From: Nicotiana tabacum
Taxonomy: Eukaryota; Streptophyta; Magnoliopsida; Solanales; Solanaceae
Reading direction: 5' to 3'
DNA length: 64,000 nucleotides
NCBI RefSeq assembly: GCF_000715075.1
Contig: NC_134089.1
Span: 67,376,697-67,440,696, forward strand
Below, piece by piece: positions 11,157 through 23,022 of this stretch (the stretch's first letter is position 1; every line of letters begins with the position of its first letter). The translations under genes and the position numbers were made by a program. The notes under the pieces are model-generated. The model searched no databases. It worked only from the letters and a program-made list of their open reading frames with translations, and had not been told where the DNA came from.

Positions 11157-13448
11157 ACTCCCCCAACCTTAAGCTTTTGCTTGTCCTCAAGCAAAAAAAA
11201 TAAGACCCACCTCTTAAGAGTAAATCCAAGAAAATTTAGCTGACCTAAAATGACCTCATCTAGCATCAATTGGGACTAACTAACAATTTCCCTCAACTCA
11301 AATGAATCATTAACAACATTCACTCTTTTAAGCACCATGGTTTTAGTGCGACACAAGAGCATCAAGAATTGACTCAGTTCTCAAAGAAACTCTTTCTACT
11401 ACTTTGGTCATTGTGGAACCCAAACTTATACTCCTCAACTCTCCCTAAGCAAATGTCACTTCTAGATTGTAGCACTCAGAATGAAGTTAGTGGAAACACA
11501 CTCATCTCTCTCAAAGAAAAGTCACAAGTCCGACTATAAGTACCATAAGCTTGCCCCTTATGTGAGTCACCACTAATGTAAGCTTCATTCAACTCAAGAT
11601 CATATAGGGCTTTGTGGAGATATAGTGAAGGCTTTTGGTTCAGGGTAGGAAATATTTGGTCTAGGTGGATTCCATCTTCCCTTAAGCACTTCATTTGCTT
11701 CATTTTGGCATACATTCTCTTGACTTTTTGAGTCATTAACTTCTTTATGAGGGGTTAGAGAGACACACTGTCACTCTTTCTTGTTCATTTCAACCCTTTT
11801 TCTCCTTTCTCAACTTTCCACACCTTCCATCTCTTTACTTTAATTGAATCCCTTTATTTTTTTCTACATTGATCATCCTTTTTGTATTTTTGATTTTCTT
11901 TCTTTTTCATTGCCTTTCCTTTTCTTCATTTTGTACCTTTTACCTCTTTGTTGCATTCCTCGTCTCCCCCCCCCCCAAACTTATGCTTTTGCCTTGTGCT
12001 AAGGAAAGATCGGGTGCCAAGAGAGGGTATTTTTAGAACGGGTAAAGACTTGTATCGTGGTTTTTGAAAGAAAAAGGTCTATGGCTCAAAAGAGTTGACT
12101 AGGGATATTAACATTGGTAGGCTATGGAAGTTTTCAAGACATCATTCGGATCAAGAAGAGCCTATAATCACATCTCAAGTAAAACTATACTTAGAATTTT
12201 GCCTTGACAAATATTCAGGACAAGTTCTAGACTAATGGCTCGGGACTTGGATTTGCAACTCAAATTCTCACCACACAAGCTATAGGATTGCTAAAGAGAC
12301 CGAGTCGGGAGCCCACAAAAACTTTAGCTAAGATTTGAGCAACATAATGGTCCCGAAAAACCACTTGATGATTATCGGCCAACACAAGAGTCTCAAGGTC
12401 ACAACTTTCACCATCCCATACACAACAATTTATTTTTGGCCATAGGATCAAAGGAAAATGTGTTAGGCCCAAGTGATGTTTTGCTTGAGGCACCATTACT
12501 CACTAGCTACTATTTACAAAAAAGAACAAAAAGAAAACAGACTCAAACCCTTAAGAAGGTTGTCATGTCATCCATCATAGGGAAGAGCCACCCAGTTCAC
12601 ACAAATTCCACCTTTGGAAAGAACCGTGACATTAAGAAAACCAAAGGCTTATTGAATGCAAAACTCAAAATAAGAAGCTATCGAAATGAAATAAGAGGCT
12701 ATGAAAGAGAAAATGCGGAAAGTAGAATGAATATGCACAAGAGGGGATTTAGATGAATATACATAAGGGGGAAATGAATATATACATCAAAAAGTAACTT
12801 TATATAGAGACCAAAGTTGCAAAGTACGAAAAGTAAACTAGAATGGTAAAATTATGTACATACCAAAAGTAAAAAGAAAGCATAATAAAAGAAAATAGTG
12901 TCACATATACAACCCAAATCATCCAAATAGGGCTACCCCCTCAAATGAGAGCTAGCATTGTCCTCAATGCTACTAACCAAAAAAATAGCCCAAAGTAAAA
13001 GATAGAGAGGAAAAAGAAACTCCATATTGGCTCTCCGTCTGCATAGGCTCATGAGTCTGGGTCCCTGGGTCCTCGGACTGCTCGGAAACCTATGACTGGC
13101 TCCCTATAATATGTGTCTCCACTGGGACCTAGGCTTGTACTGGAATTTGGGACTAGCTAGAGGAACCTCCTTGCGGGTCCTCCAACTCTATAATAGCATC
13201 ATCGACACGGGGAATCACCATCTTCCTCTTGGCTGGCCTCTTTATCTCCTGCTCCGGATCAGGCTACGTTGCTGGAGCCGGGTCATGCAATAAAAGGTCC
13301 AAAGGTAAGTGATCAACCTTTAATCTCTCCACCTCCACCCTCAACTCTTTCACCGACTCCTTGGATGCCCGAGTCTTTCTCAGTTTCTTTGTTTCTTTGG
13401 TCAAATCTTTCAATGCTTTTCCATGTGCACCACAGCATCCAATATTAA
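11157..13448 (-). other. 3' untranslated region of E4
   Basis: This lies between the polypurine tract and the extra ORF of E4. It is AT-rich, with pyrimidine-rich low-complexity sequence at 11770-11990 (plus strand), including a C run near 11967. Minus-strand frames at 11476-11736 and 12260-12496 are short and unlike any family I recognise, so I do not call them genes. Confidence 0.55.
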
Positions 13449-15010
13449 TTATTGGTTCTCCAGGAGCTTCTTCTGGTTCTCCAGAAGCTCCTTGAGAGTG
13501 TCCTCCACTAACTGTGGGACTTGTGGATGAGGAGGTGCAGACTGCGCTGCCACCGATGTAGAAAGTACAGATAGCTTAGAAGTGGATGCCTGCATCCAAT
13601 TGTTGATACTGGCGAGGGTCTGGCTCAGGCAGTGGGCAGTCAAAGAATATGCTGCAGATGAGGGAATATCTGGGGGTGTAGAAGTAGAGGGTCCTGGGGC
13701 CATGTCTGGGGTAGCTGAAGGAGGCTGAGTAGGAGCTGCTGCTACTACTACTAGCTCTTCAGACTGGCCAGTAGAAGCAGTGGATTTGCCCTTGGGGTTC
13801 TTGCCTTTAGGGTTTTCATCACCCTGTAAGGCTGTACCAGGAAAATGGTACTTTCGGCTTCACCTTCACATCAAATCTCCTTTTCTCTACATCTTGATCC
13901 TCGAAATACATAGTCAGGAAATTTGGGAAGGGGTAGGATCTATCACCTTCGTTCACCACCCATGTAATCACCCTGGACAATCATATTCCTGATGTTGATC
14001 GGGTACCCCACCATGATCGATGCCACCAATATAGCCCGGGAGATAGGAAGATAGTTGTTGTGAGTGGTGGGGTCTAGCCTGCTGCACACAAATGTCTCCC
14101 ACCCTTTTGCTTCGAAGTTTAGGGTTCTCCTCAAAATATTTACCCCCGCTGTCAACCATGCTAGGGTGGTACCTGGGACTGCCAAGTACTCTGCTAACCA
14201 CGGACGGGCATCCTCCCCCAAAGCTACCTTCTCTAAGTACAATACCTCATCCTCCTCCGGGAAGCCCAAGTAGTCATTGATCATTTTTTTGTCAAACTTT
14301 ATTTTCAAATTTCGCACCTTAGTCACTGTAGTGCCCTTTTTGATGTTGGCAACATTGGTGTAGAACTCTTTGACTAAGTGATCATTGGCATCCTCCACGT
14401 GGCCTATGAAATAGTCCTAACCTGCTCTCTCTCTGAACTGCCTCAGCACATTGGGATTGTGAAAAGGTCCTTTGTAATGAATTTCCGCTCCGGTATCAAC
14501 TTCTTCTCGGGCCACCATTCCCTAAACTTGTGGTAGGCCACTTCACTCACGAATCTATCTTGCTATGCTTCCGGGTTCCTGGTTCTCTCTACTCCTCCTA
14601 CTTGGGGATCACCCCTCCTTTTTTTCTACGGGATCCTCATCGAATATTGAAGTTATAGGTGAGGTAGAATAGGCACTGTCACTACCTGTAGCTGAGCCCT
14701 CAGACGACTCAAAAAAAATTTGCATTGATGCTTGGGTAGTAGGGGTGCCCAGAGGTGTATCTCTCAATATGTTCCTCTCCGGCCAGTCAGGAACATATTC
14801 TGGCAAGGAGTCTGAGTTGGATGCCTCCCGGGAGGGCACATACTCACTTCCCGAATAGGAAGCTGCTCTATCAATAGCCCTTATGGTCTTCCTGGTATCT
14901 TTAATAGCTTGCCGGACTTGGGGAGTCAGTTTGATCATGCCTTTGCCTCTACCCCGGGAGGATTCTCCTTTTCCTTGTTGTTTTCTACCACCGCCTCGTG
15001 ATTGAACCAT
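13449..15010 (-). pseudogene. Extra ORF downstream of pol in E4 (putative plant transposon protein domain), broken
   Basis: A degraded coding region in the sense of E4 occupies the place of an env-like third ORF. It starts at an ATG at 15010 with a basic Gly/Arg/Gln-rich N-terminus (RGGGRKQQGKGESSRGRGKG), then an acidic Ser-rich stretch. The central part (13943-14398) has FYTNVANIKK and FDKKMINDYLGFPEEDE, which recall the 'putative plant transposon protein' domain (Transposase_32-like) seen in many plant retroelement-linked genes. A Pro/Ser-rich tail ends in a coiled-coil-like repeat (LLENQKKLLENQ). Stops near 14610, 14550 and 14400 and further breaks near 13940 and 13800 disrupt it. The function of the domain is unknown. 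Confidence 0.6.
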
Positions 15011-16243
15011 TGTATGTAAGTTGAATTCAGTTGAAGCTTGTTAGTATCATAGTATCAGACAAATCAAAAAAGAAAACAATTGCAGACACAGAAGAAAATG
15101 GTTGCAGACTGCGGACCGCACAAAAATGTAGTGCGGCTGCAAAGGGACCACCACGGACCACACAAAATCGCACCACAGTCCGCACTAAGGTGCGGTTCAG
15201 ACTACCCACTCTCTGATAAAGTTCACCGCGGACCGCACAAAATCCACCGCGGACGCGGTTCTTAACTTTTGACCTTTCTGAAGTTATACCATTGCGATCC
15301 GCACAAAATGGTATTGCGTACCGCGGAGAAGCACCGCGAACCGCACAAAATACCATCGCAGACCGCGGTAAGCCAAGAATAGTAATGCCAACCTAGGGTT
15401 TCAAATACTTGCCTCAATTTTAGCCTAAAATCACATATTATTGATCCTCTAAGTGTTTAATCAACTTTCTTCACTAACTAACCTTAATGTAAACACTATT
15501 AAACAAAACCTACGCAACAATATAAAGAACAGGGAAGAAAAAGAAGAAAAACTAACTAATTAAAAGAAAATAACAAAGTTAAAAACTAAGAAAACAAAAT
15601 TAAAATTACCAGTAATAAGATGCAACACAGATGATTGAAAATAGATTGTAATTTGTGCAATTAGGGCTTGGATGAACAATGCTTTTTTTTATTATTGAGA
15701 GCAAAGGATCGAAAAGTTTGAAATGAGGGCCTAAAGTCCTATTTATAGAAAAAGACCCTGGGGCCCGCTTCACTACCCACCGCGAACCACACAAAATGGC
15801 ACCGCAGTCCGCAGTAATCAGAAGTCAGAATCATTGGGGAGATGTCCACTGCGCACTGCAAGAAATGCTTTGCGGCCGCAGTGGTCCACCGCGGACCGCA
15901 AAAAATGCATTGCGGCCGCGGTAGCAAACTTCAGAGACTCCTCCTTTTTGACCAATCCACTCTGCGGACCGCACTGAAATGTTGCCCCCGCACTAAGGCC
16001 TTTGCGACCGCAAGAAATGCTCTACGACCGCAGTGCAAACTTCAGAGAGTGCACATTTTTTCCAACTTAGTCCTGCACTACATCAAAATAATCCTACACA
16101 CATCTCACAACTAGTTAGTCCAAAAGCAGATCCTATACTACAAAGAAAATCAAAGAAAAACAAAAACTAAAAGAAAGACACATGGGTTTCCTCCCAAGAA
16201 GTGCCTGATTTAACGTCGTGGCACGATGCAGGTTACCATCAAA
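15011..16243 (-). other. E4 spacer between integrase and extra ORF, with GC-rich motif clusters
   Basis: There is no supported gene. Two clusters of a degenerate GC-rich motif (core CGGACCGCACAAAATG, alternating with its complement-like form GCGGCCGCGGT) lie at about 15105-15368 and 15778-16035, in otherwise AT-rich sequence. The same motif recurs in both LTRs of E4. All frames here are readings of the motif and carry no domain. Confidence 0.6.
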
Positions 16244-17047
16244 TCACTTTAGATGGAGCAGTGCCACCACGTGGTTGTCATCGATTTTGCCCAGGTAGTG
16301 CTTGACCCTGTGCCCATAAACTCTAAAAATCTCCCCATTTCTGTTCTTCAAGTCAAGTGCACCAAATGGAGTCACAAACACCATTTCAAAAGGTCCACTC
16401 CATTTCGACTTCAGCTTTTCCGGAAACAGATGTAACCGAGAATTGAACAAGAGAACCAAATCACCCACTTTGAACTCCTTGCCACGAGCATATTTATCAT
16501 GAAGGTACTTCATCTTGTCCTTGTACAAGGACGAACTGGAGTAGGCATGGAATCGGAATTCATCAAGTTCATTAAGCTGCTCCACATGAAGATTTGCTGC
16601 CACATCCCATTCAAGATTCAACTTCCTCAAAGCCTACATGGCCTTGTGCTCTAACTCAAATGGTAGATGGAAAGCTTTACCAAACACCAACCGATATGGA
16701 GACATACCAATCAGAGTATTGTAAGCAGTCCTATAAGCCCATAGAGCATCATCCAACTTCTTTGACCAATCGGTCCTATTTGCATTGACCATCTTTGACA
16801 ATATACTCTTGATTTTACTGTTTGAGACTTTAACTTGGCCACTCGCTTGAGGATGATAAGGAGTAGAAACTTTTTTATTGACACCATACTTTGCAAGCAA
16901 AGTGTCAAAAGCTCTATTACAAAAATGAGACCCCCCCCCCTCATCACTTATGATTGCACGGGGAGTGCCAAACCTTGTAAAAATGCTCTTCTTGAGAAAC
17001 GCAACAACACTCCGGGCCTCATTGTTGGGTAAAGCCACGGCTAACAA
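16244..17047 (-). pseudogene. Integrase core and C-terminal domain of E4, inactive
   Basis: Two frames, 16634-17047 and 16244-16630, carry the rest of an Athila-type integrase. The first has [13 protein letters not shown] (second catalytic Asp), [19 protein letters not shown] and [22 protein letters not shown]. The second has the basic C-terminal domain with GDLVLLFNSRL and KLKSKWSGPF. The N-terminal HHCC zinc-binding region and the first catalytic Asp are missing: the RNase H frame ends at about 17096 and integrase resumes mid-core. The second Asp is followed by extra residues encoded by a C run (plus strand 16930-16939), and the usual third catalytic Glu position reads Lys (GQVKVSN). This integrase cannot be functional. 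Confidence 0.82.
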
Positions 17048-17095
17048 ATGGTCCCATAAGAGAGCTCACACGGGATTATACCAGTCACTAGAAAA

Positions 17096-18533
17096 TTAGC
17101 AACGTCCGCAAACTATGGCATACCATTCACCGACACCGAAAAGGAGTTTCTCATCGGGAAATGAATCATTGATCTCTAGGCCATTACGAGGCCTCCCCTC
17201 CTCCTCCAAGCGGGACAAGTGGTCCGCCACTTGGTTTTCACTACCCTTCCGGTCCACAATCTTCAAATCAAACTCTTGAAGTAATAAGACGCATCGCACC
17301 AGTCTAGCTTTAGAATCCTTCTTCGTCATCAAGTACCAGAGTGCAGCATGATCGGTATGAACTATGACCTTGGCACCCATGAGATACGGCCGAAATTTCT
17401 CCATCGCGAACACAATAGCCAAAAGCTCTTTCTCAGTCACCGTGTAGTTCACTTGAGCATCATTGTCTTGCTCGCATAGTACACCAGATGAAACATTTTG
17501 TTCACTCTTTGACCCAAGACCTCCCTAACCGCAACATCACTCGCGTCACACATAAGCTCGAAAGGCAAGATCCAATTAGGTGTGGTAATAATAGGAGTGG
17601 TGGTTAACTTGTGCTTGAGAAGTTCAAAGGCTTGTATACATCTCTCATCAAACACAAACTTGGTATCTTTTTCCAATAACTTGCATAAGGGATTCACTAC
17701 CTTCAAAAAGTTTTTGATAAATCTCCGGTAGAACCCCGCATGCCCAAGAAAACTTCTAACTCACTTGACAGAAGTGGGGGAGGGAGCCTTGAAATCACAT
17801 CAATTTTTGCTTTGTCCACCTCTATACCATGCTTTGAAATGTTATGCCCAAGAACTATGCCCTCCTCAACCATGAAGTGGCATTTCTCCCAATTAAGAAC
17901 AAGAATGGTTTCTTCACAATGGGCCAACTAAAGATTTTTCAAACATTCATCAAATAAATCACCCACAACACTAAAGTCGTCCATGAACACCTCCAAAATA
18001 TCTTTCACTATATCGGTGAAAATGTCCATCATACACCGCTGGAATATAGCCGGTGCATTACACAACTCAAAAGGCATCCTAGAAAAGGCAAAGGTACCAT
18101 ATGGACAAGTGAAGATGGTCTTCTCCTGATCATTCGGAGCAATCAAGATTTGGTTGTACCTAGAATACCCATCCAAGAAACAGTAGAAGGCACGCCTAGT
18201 AAGTCGATCTAACATCTGATCAAGAAAAGGCAATGGAAAGTGATCCTTGTGGGTCACTTTATTCAGCTTGCGGTAGTCCATGCATACCCTCCACCCGGTG
18301 ACAGTCCTTGTTGGAATCAACTCATTCTGCGAATTTATAACCACGGTCATACCACCCTTCTTCGGCACGCATTGCACCGGCGAAGTCCAAGAGCTATCAG
18401 AGATGGGGTACACAACCCCGACATCCAACCACTTGATCACCTCCTTTTTCACAACTTCTTGCATTGCCTCATTCAACCTCCTTTGATGTTCCAAGGAGGG
18501 CTTTCCATCATCTTCCAGAATAATCTTGTGCAT
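17096..18533 (-). pseudogene. Reverse transcriptase and RNase H of E4, frameshifted
   Basis: RT occupies 17703-18533. It has WRVCMDYRKLNKVTHKDHFPLP, split here as WRVCMDYRKLN and KVTHKDHFPLP, then CFLDGYSRYNQI, and the catalytic box as FMDDFSVVG with both metal-binding Asp residues. The frame breaks near 17928 and continues in 17703-17927 (thumb, GHNISKHGIEVDKAKID). RNase H follows in 17449-17706 (IQAFELLKHKLTTTPII) and 17096-17452 ([35 protein letters not shown]). The order and motifs are those of Athila-lineage pol. Breaks at about 17928 and 17705 and a frame change at 18530-18600, at the junction with the protease frame, show decay. Confidence 0.85.
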
Positions 18534-18565
18534 ACAGAATGCGGGGTTTATCCCCCGAATATTAG

Positions 18566-19633
18566 CTAAGGTCCATCCAATTGCCTTCTTCCACTTTTAA
18601 AGCACCGCCAATGTGGCATCAACCTGCATGTTAGTAGACAAGAGGAAAGAATAACTGGCAAAGTTGAACTAGGGGCTAAGAATTTATACTTGAGGTGTGG
18701 AGGCAACGGCTTCAACTCCAACACCGAAGGTTCCTCGATTGAAGGTTTTGTTGGTGGAGTCTTCCTATTCTCAAGATCCAAAGAGAGTTTCCTAGGATCA
18801 TAAGAGTAAGAGCCCATTCCATGTAAAGCATTCACGCACTCCACTCGGCCTTCATCCTTGTTTACATCAAGATTCAACAAAACATCCTCTAGAGGGTCCT
18901 CCACATTGATCATTGCACTAGTATCATCAACTATCACTACCATGACAAGGTCCACAAAAGAGCACACTTCAGAACAGTTGGGCTGCTTTATTGACTTGCA
19001 CACATGAAAGACCACTTTCTCATCACCCACCCGGAAGGTGAGTTCCCCTGCTTCCATATCAACTAAGGCATTCCCAGTAGCAAGGAAAGGTCTTCCCAAT
19101 ATGATTGGAACCTCATAATCTTCCTCACAATCTAAAATCACAAAATCAACTGGCAAGATAAATTTGTCCACCCGGACAAGGACATCATCAAGAATACCCA
19201 ATGATCTCTTCATAGTTCTATCCGCCATTTGCAATCTCATGGAAGTCGGCCTCGGTTGCCCAATACCCAAAGTATTGAAAACTGAGTAGGGCATCAAGTT
19301 GATACTTGCCCCCAAATCACATAGAGCTTTTGCAAAGTCCGCACTCCCAATGGTGCAAGGAATGGTGAAAACACTGGGATCTTCTAGCTTTTGGGCCATT
19401 GAGTGCACTATTGCACTAACTTGGTGGGTCATCTTGATAGTTTCACAATCCATGGATCTTTTCTTTGTCACCAAGTCCTTCATGAATTTAGCATAACCTG
19501 GTGTTTGCTCTAGAGCCTCCACCAAAGACACATTAATGGATAAGCTCTTCATCATGTCAATAAACTTCTTAAACTGATTCTCATTTTTCTGTTTTGCGAG
19601 CCTTTGAGGATAAGGTAGAGGTGGCCTTGGCAA
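18566..19633 (-). pseudogene. Aspartic protease region of E4 polyprotein
   Basis: A 355-codon frame covers the end of gag and the protease. The motif CDLGASINLMPYSVF is the retroviral-type aspartic protease active site (DLGAS in Athila elements), and IILGRPFLATG is the downstream flap/ILG motif. Its first part (PLPYPQRLAKQKNENQFKKF) is the linker that always precedes it in this lineage. The enzyme would cut the polyprotein into gag and pol products. The frame itself has no internal stop but shifts at about 18600 before RT, so I treat it as part of a dead polyprotein. Confidence 0.82.
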
Positions 19634-21468
19634 GGAGCCTTGGCTTTAGGCACAACCATTTTCGGCATGTCTATTACGTGTTCCCTAGATGGGTTCACGT
19701 CATTCTGAGTTTCCACCTTGGCATCTTGAATATCAATCCTCACTTCCTCATTCACGTTCTCATCAATCACATTTTTAACCACTAAAGGAATTTCATCTTC
19801 TTGCAGCTCAACTTCATCACTCAAAATTTCTTTTTGCTTATAAGCATTCACATCACCGCCTCATCCTCTTATTGTAGTTACCGCCATAACATGATTGTTC
19901 CCACCCTTCGGGTTAACTACCATATCCCTTGGTAGAGCCCCCTTAGGGCGAGTAGTCAAGGATTGTGAGATTTGGCCTAATTGAACCTCCAAGTTTCTGA
20001 TTGAAGTATTGTGGGAAGCTAACTGAGCATCATAGTCCGCATTCTTTTTCATCATCTGTTCAAACATCATTTCAATTCTTCCCATTTCATTGTTGGAAGA
20101 ACTAGGACCTTGGGATGAAAATGGGGGTGGATTGTTTGGTTGTTGATACATTGGGGGCCTTTGAAAGCCTTGCCCCCGATTTCCTTGATTGCCATTGTTC
20201 CAACCACCCTGATTGTTGTTACCACCCTAGTTGTTGTTATTGCCATCCAATTACCCTGATTGTTCTGATTGCCCCAATTGTAATTTTGGTTGTTGTTCCC
20301 CCAGTTACTATTACCTTGTTGTTGTTGATTTCCCCGGTTGCCTTGAGGTCTCCATTGTCGTTGGTTGGAAGAATTGCCCATTTGGCCCTGATAATTGTTC
20401 ACATATTGCACTTCTTAATTCTGCCCATCATAACCATCATCTTGGAATCCACCACAATCATTGTCATATTGATCCAAACTCCTTTGGGTCTGTTGACCTC
20501 TTTGTCTTCTTTTGTTCACTAGCATGTTGACACCCTCCATAGTATTTACTTGGCGCGAATTTTGAACCTGTTGTAATTATGCCTTTACTAGATGGTTCAT
20601 TGTTGTTGTCAACTCTGCTATAGCCTACCCATAATCATGTAGCTTTTTGTGCAAGTGAGTGACCGTGGGGTCACCCTGTGGCACATTGGCTCTACTTTGC
20701 CAAGCGGAGGACGTGTCAGCCATCTCGTCAAGAATGTCACAAGCCTCATCATAAGACAGCTTCATGAAATTGCCCCCAACAAGTTGGTTCACTATGCATT
20801 GATTTGTTGTGTTAATGCCCCGATAGAAAGTCTATTGTTTCATTGCCTCAGTCATATCATTGTTGGGACATTCCTTTACCATGGTTCTATATCGCTCTCA
20901 TATCTCATGTAATGGTTCGGTGGGCTCCTGCTTGAAAGCTAAGATCTCATCTCTCAATGTTGCCATGTGCCCTGGCGAGAAAAACTTTGCAATGAATTTA
21001 TCCGCCAACTCAGTCCAAGTAGTGATGGAATAGTTGGGGAGTCGTTCAAGCCAATCCAATGCCTTCCCTCTAAGTGAGAAAGGGAATAGTCTCAACCGAA
21101 GTGCATCCTCTAACACATTAGTTTGCTTGCTCCCCCAACAGGTATCCACAAAACCCTTGAGATGTTTGTATGTATTCTGATTGAGCACCCATGAAATACC
21201 CTCGCTGCTCCAATAATGTCAGCATCACACTAGTAATTTGAAAATTGCCAGCCCGGATCCGGGGTGGGACAATTGCACTAGCATATCCTTGGTTGGGAAG
21301 CACACGAACAACCACTCTTGGAGGTGGCAGGGGAGGGTCTTGAATATTATCATTGGCCTGGCAGCCTCTCCTTTGTCCTTGAGGCACAATAGGAATCTAA
21401 TCATCAATATTGTCATCTACCTCCTCCCCCGGTGGAAGATCTCTAAGAGGTACGTTGTTTGTTGCCAT
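19634..21468 (-). pseudogene. gag of E4, multiply interrupted
   Basis: The probable start is the ATG at 21466-21468 (MATNNVPLRDLPPGEE). An in-frame stop appears about 25 codons later and a frame change near 21185. The core gag domain is 20898-21188, with LRLFPFSLRGKALDWLERLP and FFSPGHMATLRDEILAFKQ. It is followed by an Asn/Gln/Gly-rich low-complexity segment (about 20200-20411) and a coiled-coil-like segment (19861-20151: MMKKNADYDAQLASHNTSI). At least four further stops lie between 20400 and 20900. Gag forms the virus-like particle of the element; this copy cannot. Confidence 0.78.
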
Positions 21469-21564
21469 TTTGTACCTGAAGGTGTGACACACACAATTTA
21501 GTAACGCAGAAGGAAAGAAGAATAATGCACAAAACTATTTAGATAGATAGCCAAAACCATTAGG

Positions 21565-21582
21565 TCCCCGACAACGGTGCCA
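21565..21582 (-). other. Primer binding site of E4 (tRNA-Asp type)
   Basis: On the minus strand it reads TGGCACCGTTGTCGGGGA, the Athila-type site complementary to tRNA-Asp. One base differs from the commonest form (TGGCGCC). It lies ten bases from the LTR start at 21592 and so identifies the right LTR as the 5' LTR. Confidence 0.85.
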
Positions 21583-21591
21583 AAAAGTGAT

Positions 21592-23000
21592 TGATGCCAA
21601 CCCTACACCACTACAAAGTGGCGAGAGCGGTCGAATCAGCTTTTACCCGAGATGGCTGGGATCGAATCCTCAGGGAGCTAGAAGTGGGAATTGGATTCCT
21701 ATCTAAACTAGAGATATGTATTGCTCTTAATTACTCTTCCAATCATCTTTTGGTTGGTTTGTACTTCTAATATTTATGCTAATAGTATGATAAATTAAAC
21801 TAAGAATGATTGCTTGTAGGGTTTTCTAATTAGTTAAAGAGGCACTAGGGAAGTGGCTTTCTCCTAGGTGAATACTTGACGGGATCTAAAGCCTAAGGCA
21901 AAGACGTTATGTTGGGAACTGTGATATATCCAATGCACAGAATTTCTCACTCTATACCTTTCGGTAGCTTGAGTGACTTTGCCCTAATTGACTTTCTCAA
22001 GACCAATTGGGTGTCAAAATTGTGCTAGCAATATAGGCTCAAGTCGGGTATTACTATCTCTAAGTTTAACCCTTTAATTGGGGCTATCAATCTCTTGATT
22101 ACACCCCAATTCCTTGTTGGACTGATTTTCCTAGACTCAAGTTCTCTTTCTCAAGAAGAACCTAAGTCAAATAGGCATAAGTTAGTATTTTCAACCACTA
22201 ATTCAACATGGAAAACACAAATCAGTCCAAATATCAACTACTCATAAACATCTAAGCCTTAAATCAAAAGACTCATCAAATACCCACACTAGGGTTGAGC
22301 TACAACCCTAGCTAATGGGTCTAGCTACTCATAATAATGGAAGAAAATAAAGAAATAGATGAAGAAAAACCCATAAGATTTAATTACAAGCTAATATTTG
22401 AAGATTCAATAATAAACCCACTATAAAATTACTCAAAATAGTCGACTACAGCCGTTCACGTGCTCTGCTGAAAGATAGATTACCAAAGATGACCTAAAAA
22501 TGGAAAAAGAAAGTATTTATACTAGGCTGAATATTTTGGACAAAAATACCCCTGACGAGATAGTGCGGTCTGCACAAAATGCACCGCGGACCAGAATGAG
22601 GCTGTTTAGCTTGATAATGCATTCTCTGAATCTGGCCACTGCAGTCCGCATAAAATGCACCACGGCCACGGTGGCATCAGTTGCGGTCCGCACAAAAAGG
22701 ATCGTGGACCGCACTGGCCTTCATCTTCAAAATCCTAACTCTCTGAACCCCCATCTTTGAGGACCGCACAAAATGGGTTGCGGCCGCAAAGAGGATACTA
22801 CGACTGCACTAAATCCTTCGCGGTCCGCATTACCTTAGGCTCCAAAAGTGCACCTCTCTGATTCTCCTCACTGCGGGCCGCACTAAATGGATTGCGGTAT
22901 TTCAACTGTGCTTGGACCTGTTCTTGGTACTTGTGTATGTTTCACTCCTTTTTTAGCTGGTTTTGACTAATTGTCACCTTTTTTGACCAAACCCTACAAC
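21592..23000 (-). mobile_element. 5' LTR of E4, inner part (split by E5)
   Basis: Co-linear with 9636-11031 or so of the other LTR. It starts TGATGCCAACCC at 21592 and continues to about 23000 (CCAAACCCTACAAC). The remaining 76 bases of this LTR, ending CTAGTTATCA, are at 33035-33110. A short GC-motif segment present in the other LTR at about 10940-10970 is missing here. At the break about 20 bases found in the other LTR (AAGTACAACATGTAAGCCTT) are missing as well. Confidence 0.85.
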
Positions 23001-23022
23001 AGACCTTATCCGAATACTGGTC

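Noticed and set aside
20115..20530. Plus-strand frames of 135 and 99 codons rich in Cys/Val/Ile
   Set aside because: They are the complement of the Asn/Gln/Gly-rich low-complexity part of E4 gag.
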